Source of the DNA: an uncultured Candidatus Berkelbacteria bacterium
GTDB lineage: Bacteria; Patescibacteriota; UBA1384; XYA2-FULL-43-10; CAINNR01
DNA: 49,731 bases
Assembly: GCA_903851235.1 (NCBI GenBank)
Contig: CAINNR010000035.1
Location: forward strand, 1-49,731
Direction: 5' to 3'
Within the stretch, counting starts at the first letter, position 1. Each line of letters begins with the position of its first letter. This document shows, piece by piece, positions 18,882-26,622 of this stretch. Below the pieces are notes generated by a model. The model was not told the origin of the DNA and ran no database searches. It saw nothing but the letters and a program-made list of their open reading frames with translations. The position numbers and the translations under genes are program-made.

Positions 18882-20510
18882 TTACCTGGAGAGGTCGCAT
18901 AGTTGGTCTAGTGCGCGGGCTTGGAAAGCTCGTAGAGCCGCAAGGTTCTCAAGGGTTCGAATCCCTTCCTCTCCGCCAAATGAGACAGGATTGGATTGCA
19001 AGTCCAAAATTGCTCTGAAAAATGGGCTAAATACGGTGTTCGAATAGCCATTTCGGCCATAAGGCATTCCAGAGGGGAATATCGAACACAAGAGCATTCT
19101 AATCTGTCCGAGATCCGGTTCGGGGTCTTTTTTTATAGATAATTCAAAAGTCCTTGGCAGATCAGTAAGCTTTGTTTCAACAAATTTTGTGATCGGCCCC
19201 AAATCATATTTATCAAGCAACTCGTCGTTTTTCGTGATCTGGATACTCTCAATCTTTTTTTCCAACATTCCATTTTGCTCTTTGAAGATCTCGTCGGAGT
19301 AAATTCCCGATAGGTTTTTTTCAATTAGTGCTTGGCGAAGATTGTACTGCTTTTTAAGCTCGGTATCGGCCACTTCCCGCCTCTTTTGTAATGTTTTAGC
19401 CCTTTGAAAATAAGTCCTTCTTAGAAATGCGTTGAACAATTTGGCGGTATTATCCGTTAAACATATTCTACCTAAATAGTCGGCAGTATCTTGAATCAAT
19501 TTTTCCGAGGCAACATTCGAGTCTTTGCATCTGTGCCTACAAAAGTAGTAGCCGTAGTATTCGCGCTTGCCCTTACTTTTCCCTCCAGTATAAGAGGTAC
19601 CACAAATTTCGCACTTGACGATACGACGCAGAGGGAAATTAGGGTTATCCCGATGACGCTTAGCCAACGCTCTCGAGACATTGTGATTCCTGCCGTCTAA
19701 AATCGCCTGAACTTTGTAGAATAATTCCTCGGTTACCATCGGCGGATGCTGGCCTCGGACTTCCTGCCCGTATTTTTTAGAGATAACGTAACCGGCATAG
19801 AATTTATTGCGAAACATTCTATTGACCTGCTGGGGGAGCATACGCCCACCCTTGTGTCTTTGGGCGATTCCTTGCTCGGTTAGAATGCTGGCAATATCTC
19901 GTAGCGTTTTTGTACCCGTGGAAAATAAATGCCAAGAAGCTTGAAGCTTATCAAATGTTTCGGGATTTTTTGTTGTATAACCGCTCTGATTATCATATCC
20001 CATTGTTACATAGCTGGTGAGACCGGCTTTGAATCTGGCTCTCAAGCCATTTTTGGCGCGTTCGCTTCGGATATCGTTATCCATCTGCGCGAAACCGGCC
20101 AACATCGTTTCTACAAACTTTTCTGTTGGGCTGTTGCCGGTCGGCTCCGTAGCCGAGATTAGCTTTATCTCGCATTCCAACAGTTTTTTTCTAATCACTA
20201 AATAATCTGCTGTTTGACGCGAAACTCGGTCTAGCCGATAAACTATGACAACGCCGATTTCTCTTTTGTGCTTTCGGCAATACTCGAGCATTTCAATCAG
20301 TGCCGGTCGTCCGGAAATCGTCTTAGCGGAACGGCCTTCTTCGCGAAAAACCTTAACAACTTCAAGCTTGCGTTTCTCGGCTTCTTTTCGGCAAATTTCC
20401 TCTTGAGTCCCGAGCGAGTAGTTTTCGACTTGTTCTTCGGTCGATACCCGAATGTAAACCACCGCTTTTTCTGACTGCTGTCCATCTTTGCCTGGTAATG
20501 GAAAGTCCAT
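18882..20510 (-). CDS. large serine recombinase (site-specific integrase)
   Basis: AVVYIRVSTEEQ catalytic start, VYRLDRVSRQ, Recombinase domain, zinc ribbon CEICGTSY...CRHRC; the ORF runs antisense into the tRNA-Ser. Confidence 0.9.
   Translation of the reverse strand: MDFPLPGKDGQQSEKAVVYIRVSTEEQVENYSLGTQEEICRKEAEKRKLEVVKVFREEGRSAKTISGRPALIEMLEYCRKHKREIGVVIVYRLDRVSRQTADYLVIRKKLLECEIKLISATEPTGNSPTEKFVETMLAGFAQMDNDIRSERAKNGLRARFKAGLTSYVTMGYDNQSGYTTKNPETFDKLQASWHLFSTGTKTLRDIASILTEQGIAQRHKGGRMLPQQVNRMFRNKFYAGYVISKKYGQEVRGQHPPMVTEELFYKVQAILDGRNHNVSRALAKRHRDNPNFPLRRIVKCEICGTSYTGGKSKGKREYYGYYFCRHRCKDSNVASEKLIQDTADYLGRICLTDNTAKLFNAFLRRTYFQRAKTLQKRREVADTELKKQYNLRQALIEKNLSGIYSDEIFKEQNGMLEKKIESIQITKNDELLDKYDLGPITKFVETKLTDLPRTFELSIKKDPEPDLGQIRMLLCSIFPSGMPYGRNGYSNTVFSPFFRAILDLQSNPVSFGGEEGIRTLENLAALRAFQARALDQLCDLSR
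18888..18978 (+). tRNA. tRNA-Ser (anticodon GGA), CCA encoded
   Basis: acceptor GGAGAGG/CCTCTCC, anticodon loop cTTGGAAa, long variable arm, T-arm GGGTTCGAATCCC, terminal GCCA. Confidence 0.92.
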
Positions 20511-20523
20511 TTATCCCTCCTTG

Positions 20524-20892
20524 TTAAATTAATTCTCTCAATGTCTTATTATCGAAAACTCGTCTTTCATATTCATCTAACCAGCAATCAATCAGATATT
20601 GAAACTCGGTCAGGAAAACCTCCAAATCTTCATCCGATAAATGTTTGACATCATCTCCCATAATTAGGCGTGCCTTTTGGATCCGGGTTTCCTCCTGTTT
20701 GTCAGGGAAGATATTATTTAAGACGTTCTCAAAGGTTTTGCTCTGCTTAACAATTAAGGCTTCCGGCCTTGGTCTCTCAACTTTAATCTCAACCGAGGGA
20801 TTGATTTCCTCCACAGAAAACAACCTGTTTTTCTGCCTAATCAATTGTAAAGAAGAAGCCTCCATATACCTCAATATTGTGAATATATACAT
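20524..20892 (-). CDS. hypothetical protein next to recombinase
   Basis: ORF, same strand, 14 nt upstream of the recombinase start. Confidence 0.45.
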   Translation of the reverse strand: MYIFTILRYMEASSLQLIRQKNRLFSVEEINPSVEIKVERPRPEALIVKQSKTFENVLNNIFPDKQEETRIQKARLIMGDDVKHLSDEDLEVFLTEFQYLIDCWLDEYERRVFDNKTLRELI

Positions 20893-21089
20893 AGTATACT
20901 ATCGATATAATCACAATGTCAAGAGGTATTTATCGCTCATTCGAACACAAATATATAGACCAGTAGAGTCAATAATAACGTTGAAAAAAGTAGATTGTTT
21001 TTATGGCGTTTTATCATCATTCGAACTCTGGTAAATCCCAGGAATTGCATTTCTCGAGCACATCTGATAGATTGGGCTTAGATTAAGGA

Positions 21090-24000
21090 ATGGAGGGCAA
21101 GGAGCACATATTGGCTCAACCAATTGACCCTCAAATCCCTCGAAATTTAATCTTACCTTCATCAGCTACGATGCAAGGAGATTTCTTGGCCTCCTACACA
21201 CCCTCTCCCAATGACAGCAAGTTCGCCGTTGATTTGTTGACTGCCCTACAAAATCACACTCCGCTGACTCTGTTACAAAAGACATTTATTTTCATAGCCG
21301 TCACATTCCCCGGATCGATCAGTTGGAAGCTGGCGATATTTCAGTTTCTCTCGACTTTCTCAATAGTTCATTTTCTGATCTGGGTAGCTTCAATTTATCT
21401 TCTTGTAGTGTTAGTATCTTTGGTACGCAAATACGGAAGATTCCTTATTTCCAAAAAACAATCTCTGGTTTTTCTGGAGCTGACTTTTCCCTCGATGACC
21501 AGTAAAACTGCTTACGCCACCGAAAAGCTGTTTTCTTTACTTCACTCACTGGCCAGCCAACAACGATTTGTTCATCGCTTACTCGGCTATAAGAAGCAAT
21601 ATTCATTGGAAATTGTAGCTTCCCGCGAACAAGGTATTCGCTATATTCTGGCGGTTGATAGTGTAGACGCTCCTATCATTCGAAAGAATCTCCTGTCGTA
21701 TCTTCCTGGGCTCAAGATTAAAGACATCTCCGACCATCTGCCGGCTGATCTTTGTGCCAAGAAAAAAGATCGATCTCGGAACTTCAAAGTAGTTGAGCTC
21801 AAACAAGCTAGTGATTTTGTCTTACCGCTGCAAGCGCACAAAACATTAAACGAGCATGACCCAATCGCTTACTTAACCGGCAACATGACTAAATTAAATG
21901 CTGATGAGCTGATTGTTTTTCAAGCAGTCGTGACGCCACTCAAAAAATACAGCCACCGAAGCTCGATCAAACATATTGGCAAGATACAGCAGCGGATCTA
22001 TTTGAACCAAACTCTAGCCGATGTGCTCTTTGCTGACCGTTGGCAAAAGATTCTTTTGATACCATGGGCAATCTTTAAATTTCTTCTGAGAACGCTTGAG
22101 ATTATTGCCAAGCTTATCGTTAGTCTGGTTATCACCACATGGGATACCAAAGGCGATGATGTGCCCTTGTTCAAGCAGGAACAAAAGGTTCTGGTGGTCA
22201 AGGATGAAATACAAAATCCCTATGAGCAGCAGCTCCAAGCCGACGTTAAAGAAAAAATCGACCAGCCACTATTTGAAAGTTCACTGCGACTCTTGCTTTA
22301 TTCTGAAGATTTGAAGCAATGTCAATCAAGAATCTCCGGTTTCCTAGCCTCCTTCGGTTCACTTGGTAGCGCCTACCAATCGCTGGCGCTAAAAGCCAGA
22401 AGTTTTATTTCGCTCCTGCCATCACCAAGATTGTCTTTTGCAACCAGGCAATTATCGCTTGCCAGCAATCCCATTCTCTCGGCTTCCGAGTTAACGGATA
22501 TCTATCATTTCCCATATACCGATACCACTAAAACTGAAGATATGGTTAAAACCAAAAGCCAACCTCTCCCGGCTCCCTTGTCTTTTAAGCAAACTACCAC
22601 CAAGCTTGATAATATCTTTGCTAAAAACAGCTACGGTGGGAGCGAAACTCCTATCGGTCAAACCTTGGAAGAGCGTCGCAGGCATACTTACATTCTGGGT
22701 GCGACCGGCTCCGGTAAAACCACTTTGCTCTCAACCATGGTTTACAACGACATTGTTAACGGTAAAGGTGTAGCCGTACTTGACCCTCATGGGCAACTGG
22801 TAGAAAAACTCTTGCAAGTCATCCCAAAAGAGCGAATCAAAGATGTTGTCTGGTTCTCTCCTGATGACCATGAATATCCGATAGCTCTAAATCTTTTTGA
22901 CTTGCCCGAAAGTGATTCAATCGGTTTTAGTTTACTGCAGAAACAAAAGTCGCTAGTGGCCAGTAGTATCATTTCCATATTCCAAAAGTTCTATGATTCA
23001 AAATACTTTGGTCCGAGAATGGAATATGTGCTCCGCAATGCCATTCTAACCGCCCTAGACACTCCTTCGCCAACGTTGCAGACGATTCTCGATCTTCTGA
23101 CTAAAAAAGGCTACCGCAAGGAAATCGTGAAGAGCTTGGACAATAGAGTGTTGAAAGATTACTGGCTAAACGAATTTGAGAAGTTGGGCAGCATGCAACG
23201 AAACACTGTTATCTCTCCGATTACCAATAAGGTGGGAGGTATTTTAAGCTCGCCGATCAACTACAATATTCTGACCCAGGAGAAAAGCACTATTAATTTC
23301 GATCAGATAATGGACGAAGGCAAGATTCTTCTTTGCGATTTGTCCAAAGGAAAAATTGGCGAAGATGAGTCAAGCTTCTTTGGCTCCTTAATTATCGCCA
23401 AAATTCAGTTAGCAGCCCTGAAACGGGCGTTAATCCCCGAAGAGTTACGTCGAGACTTCTTCCTTTATGTTGATGAGTTTCAAAACTTCGCCACAGCCAC
23501 TTTTGCAGAGCTAGTCTCTGAAGCCAGAAAGTATCGCTTGGCAACCATTCTTGCTCATCAGTCCATCTCTCAAATTGAAAATCGGGATATCGTTAAAGTA
23601 ATTCTGGCTAATGTCGGAACTGTCATTTGTTTTAAGACTGCGAATCCCGAGGACGAACAATTTATCTTGCCGATCTTTTCGCCTGAAGTCATAAAGCACG
23701 AGATCGGCAACCTGCCGCTTTACGACTTCTATATGAAAGTTTCGGTGGGGCAAGCACAGGACACTTTCTTGGCTCAAGCGGATAATTTCGCAATTGCCGG
23801 GAACGATAAAACCACCAAGGCCGTCGTTGAACTGTCAAGAAAAAACTATGCCAATCCGATTAAAACTTCAGTTGTAGACCTGAGACAATCGAGCAAAAAA
23901 TTGTCTCATTCAAACAAAACATCTGAGACACAAAACAGCCAAATTCAAGATCAAAAACCTAATAATTTTGTTACCTATCCTATACAGAGAAGGAGTAAGG

Positions 24001-24815
24001 ATGGGATTGGCAATAAAGAAAATATCAAAGCAACAAAAACAAAGTTGCAAACAATACCCATAACACCACAACAGCAACAAATCTTATCCCTCCTTTACCG
24101 TTTCCGATTCCTAGACAGAAGCCAAATACAACAATTTATGAATCATAAAAATCACAAAAGAATACTAATATGGTTAAATGATCTAAATGAGAAAAAATTG
24201 ATAAAAACAGTTGAACATAAAACCATAATTCATAATGTTAAAGCTAAAATATATTACTTGGCAAAAAACAGTATCCCAATTCTAGTAGCGGAAGATGTAG
24301 CCAATAAGTCATTACTGCAAAAACTCTACCGCGAGGATGATAGATCGACCAATTTTGTGAATCAATGCCAGCTGGTTGCCAAGATTTATCTTGATTTACA
24401 AAACTTAAATACAAAAAATGATAACTATCTGATGTTTGTTCGAAACGATTATCCAAACTATGAGTTTGCAACATTGCTATCCGATCTTTCCCCACATGCC
24501 TATATTGAACTAACAAAATCCAAAAAAACCAAACAATCTTTTCTGGAAATATTGCCCAACATTCCGCTAGAACGATTAAGAATACGAATTAAAAAATATC
24601 TTTCGTTTTACCAAAACAGTGAGTGGGAAGCGGAAACAAACCAGCCGTTTCCAAATGTTTTGATAGTTAGCCCTAGCGAAAATCTATCGATAACTTTAGC
24701 GGCATACGTGAAAAGAAAAATGTATCAGATGGACGAGCCGGATCTTACAATCAATTTCACCACAACCGACAAAGTGAAAGAATTCGGTATCACTGACGAT
24801 CTTTGGAAGAGGTAA
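21090..24815 (+). CDS. VirD4/TraD-like (DUF87/HerA-type) coupling ATPase fused to a C-terminal replication-relaxation-like winged-helix domain
   Basis: Walker A ILGATGSGKTTLL, Walker B FFLYVDEFQNF, ATILAHQSISQ; C-terminus ITPQQQQILSLLYRFRFLDRSQIQQFMNHKNHKRILIWLNDLNEKKLI resembles replication-relaxation proteins. Confidence 0.8.
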   Translation: MEGKEHILAQPIDPQIPRNLILPSSATMQGDFLASYTPSPNDSKFAVDLLTALQNHTPLTLLQKTFIFIAVTFPGSISWKLAIFQFLSTFSIVHFLIWVASIYLLVVLVSLVRKYGRFLISKKQSLVFLELTFPSMTSKTAYATEKLFSLLHSLASQQRFVHRLLGYKKQYSLEIVASREQGIRYILAVDSVDAPIIRKNLLSYLPGLKIKDISDHLPADLCAKKKDRSRNFKVVELKQASDFVLPLQAHKTLNEHDPIAYLTGNMTKLNADELIVFQAVVTPLKKYSHRSSIKHIGKIQQRIYLNQTLADVLFADRWQKILLIPWAIFKFLLRTLEIIAKLIVSLVITTWDTKGDDVPLFKQEQKVLVVKDEIQNPYEQQLQADVKEKIDQPLFESSLRLLLYSEDLKQCQSRISGFLASFGSLGSAYQSLALKARSFISLLPSPRLSFATRQLSLASNPILSASELTDIYHFPYTDTTKTEDMVKTKSQPLPAPLSFKQTTTKLDNIFAKNSYGGSETPIGQTLEERRRHTYILGATGSGKTTLLSTMVYNDIVNGKGVAVLDPHGQLVEKLLQVIPKERIKDVVWFSPDDHEYPIALNLFDLPESDSIGFSLLQKQKSLVASSIISIFQKFYDSKYFGPRMEYVLRNAILTALDTPSPTLQTILDLLTKKGYRKEIVKSLDNRVLKDYWLNEFEKLGSMQRNTVISPITNKVGGILSSPINYNILTQEKSTINFDQIMDEGKILLCDLSKGKIGEDESSFFGSLIIAKIQLAALKRALIPEELRRDFFLYVDEFQNFATATFAELVSEARKYRLATILAHQSISQIENRDIVKVILANVGTVICFKTANPEDEQFILPIFSPEVIKHEIGNLPLYDFYMKVSVGQAQDTFLAQADNFAIAGNDKTTKAVVELSRKNYANPIKTSVVDLRQSSKKLSHSNKTSETQNSQIQDQKPNNFVTYPIQRRSKDGIGNKENIKATKTKLQTIPITPQQQQILSLLYRFRFLDRSQIQQFMNHKNHKRILIWLNDLNEKKLIKTVEHKTIIHNVKAKIYYLAKNSIPILVAEDVANKSLLQKLYREDDRSTNFVNQCQLVAKIYLDLQNLNTKNDNYLMFVRNDYPNYEFATLLSDLSPHAYIELTKSKKTKQSFLEILPNIPLERLRIRIKKYLSFYQNSEWEAETNQPFPNVLIVSPSENLSITLAAYVKRKMYQMDEPDLTINFTTTDKVKEFGITDDLWKR

Positions 24816-24861
24816 AAGCATTATGCAATTACTTTTTTTGTCAGAAACTCATTGGGATTTT

Positions 24862-24928
24862 GCAGCATCTGCGGGTGTCACCTCAAATTCTTTATATAAA
24901 TTTATGGAAGATTTGAGCCCGCAGCTGC
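24862..24928. repeat. imperfect inverted repeat (structured intergenic element)
   Basis: ctgcggg (24869-24875) and ctcaaat (24882-24888) pair with the contiguous atttgag|cccgcag (24911-24924); flanking gcag/ctgc. Confidence 0.6.
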
Positions 24929-25034
24929 CTTCCAGACTTTTACGCTGAGATTTGGGAAGATTAATCAACCTAATCAAGTCATCCTATTTATGATAATATT
25001 GTAGCGTAGAGTAACTAACATAATTGCAAAACAC

Positions 25035-25847
25035 ATGGCTGACGAAGAGCAGACTAAAAAAATTACAAAGGCTCCAAAGGATAAAACTGATTATTTTTTT
25101 GTTGATGAAGCCGGAGATCCGACATTCTTTAATCGTTTCGGGAAAAATATCGTAGGGACAGAGGGTTGCTCTAAAATATTATTACTTGGATTCATAAAAA
25201 CGGAAGAACCTGATACTCTGCGTAAGGAAATATTAGAGCTAAACAATGAAGTAGCTAATGACCCATACTATTCGGATATCCCATCTTTACAAAAAACAAA
25301 AATTTGTTTTCATGCCAAGGATGATATTCCGGAGATCAGAGAAAAAGTATATCGAAAAATTGCATCTTTAAATTTTAAAGCCGAGTTTTTCATTGCTAGA
25401 AAACTGGAAAAAGTATTCATCGGTAGACATATGGGTAAAGAAAATCTTTTCTATGATGATTTAATCGCGAAACTTTTTGAGAACAAACTACATAAAGCCG
25501 ACAAATCGACAATTTATTTTGCTACCAGAGGAAACAAAACCAGACAGAAACCTCTCGAGGATGCAATCGAGAAAGCAACCCTTACTTTCGAAAAGAAATG
25601 GGGTATCAAAATTAATGGACAAATCAAAGTCTTGCCGCAATCTCCTGTTGGTGAACCTTGTCTGCAAATTGTTGATTATATGAATTGGGCAGTCCAGCGA
25701 GCTTTCACCAAAGGCGAGCAAAGATTTTACAAACTTGTCGAGGACAAAATCAGTTATCTGGTCGATATTTACGATTTTGATAAATATCCGAAAAATTATT
25801 ACAGCAGGAAGAATCCCTTCGATATAACGAAAATAAGCCCTCTATAG
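25035..25847 (+). CDS. DUF3800 domain protein
   Basis: YFFVDEAGDPTFF start, PLEDAIEKA..., PCLQIVDYMNWAVQRAF near C-terminus. Confidence 0.7.
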   Translation: MADEEQTKKITKAPKDKTDYFFVDEAGDPTFFNRFGKNIVGTEGCSKILLLGFIKTEEPDTLRKEILELNNEVANDPYYSDIPSLQKTKICFHAKDDIPEIREKVYRKIASLNFKAEFFIARKLEKVFIGRHMGKENLFYDDLIAKLFENKLHKADKSTIYFATRGNKTRQKPLEDAIEKATLTFEKKWGIKINGQIKVLPQSPVGEPCLQIVDYMNWAVQRAFTKGEQRFYKLVEDKISYLVDIYDFDKYPKNYYSRKNPFDITKISPL

Positions 25848-26025
25848 CTAGTCTCGATTGCTCGAGATCACGGCATGGAGCCGACTTTCGCTGTAAGAAG
25901 ACTTATCTCACTATCAAGTGTATATCCGTATGCTATTGATGTCAATAGCCATGTAGCCAATAGCTTCAGAACTGACGCATACCACAACGATATCATGTGA
26001 TAAATTATGATTTCGCACTAAAAAA

Positions 26026-26056
26026 GCCCCTAAAGTCACATGACCCTAGGGGCTCT
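26026..26056 (-). terminator. intrinsic terminator of 26061..26384
   Basis: minus strand agcccctagggtcatgtgactttaggggctttttta. Confidence 0.7.
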
Positions 26057-26060
26057 ATAG

Positions 26061-26384
26061 TTAGTACTCCTCAGCCAGCATTATTGTCATCACTCGCCTG
26101 CATGATCCTAAAAGCGGATCTTCATAACAACTTAACGTGTTATTGTAGTAATCGATTTTCCAGAAAACCTTATCTCCTTTCCACTCAATCCTACCGAAAT
26201 CTCGCTCTCTGTAAGGATCATTGCTTTCGTTAAAATTATCAAACGATCTCACTGCTCTCATTAACCCCTCCAGATCTTCTACACCTTGCGCTCCGCAGGT
26301 GAAGCGAATATCCTTAATACTATTTTTTCTGAATTGATCATTTAAAATAGCTTGCTGGGTACGATTATCAACTTGAGTGTTCAT
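26061..26384 (-). CDS. DUF3768-like protein
   Basis: LNDQFRKN...AVRSFDNFNESNDPYRERDFGRIEWKGDKVFWKIDYYNNTL...RVMTIMLAEEY. Confidence 0.75.
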   Translation of the reverse strand: MNTQVDNRTQQAILNDQFRKNSIKDIRFTCGAQGVEDLEGLMRAVRSFDNFNESNDPYRERDFGRIEWKGDKVFWKIDYYNNTLSCYEDPLLGSCRRVMTIMLAEEY

Positions 26385-26417
26385 CTTAACCTCCTAACTA
26401 ATTAATTTAAGACAAGC

Positions 26418-26561
26418 AGGTCGACCTTCCCGCCCGTCTGGTGAGAGGCTAAGAATAAATAGGCTGGCTGGGTCAAGCGTGGAGCACGCTTAGACCTGAA
26501 CGACCTTGACGCAGACTGACTATTTATTCTATAAGATGGGAAGACTGGGCGGGAAAGACCT
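26418..26561. repeat. long nested inverted repeat (candidate structured RNA or transfer/replication origin)
   Basis: ttcccgccc (26427-26435)/gggcgggaa (26547-26555); agaataaatag (26452-26462)/ctatttattct (26520-26530); inner hairpin ggtcaagcgtg-gag-cacgcttagacc (26471-26496). Confidence 0.65.
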
Positions 26562-26622
26562 CAAGCAAATCAAATATTATAGCCAACTTAAATTTACCCT
26601 TTTATCATGGTAAGATGTTTAT

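Noticed and set aside
18882-18978. C-terminal ~30 aa of the recombinase ORF as a real domain
   Set aside because: The sequence is the antisense of the tRNA-Ser gene; it may be translated but is not an evolved domain.
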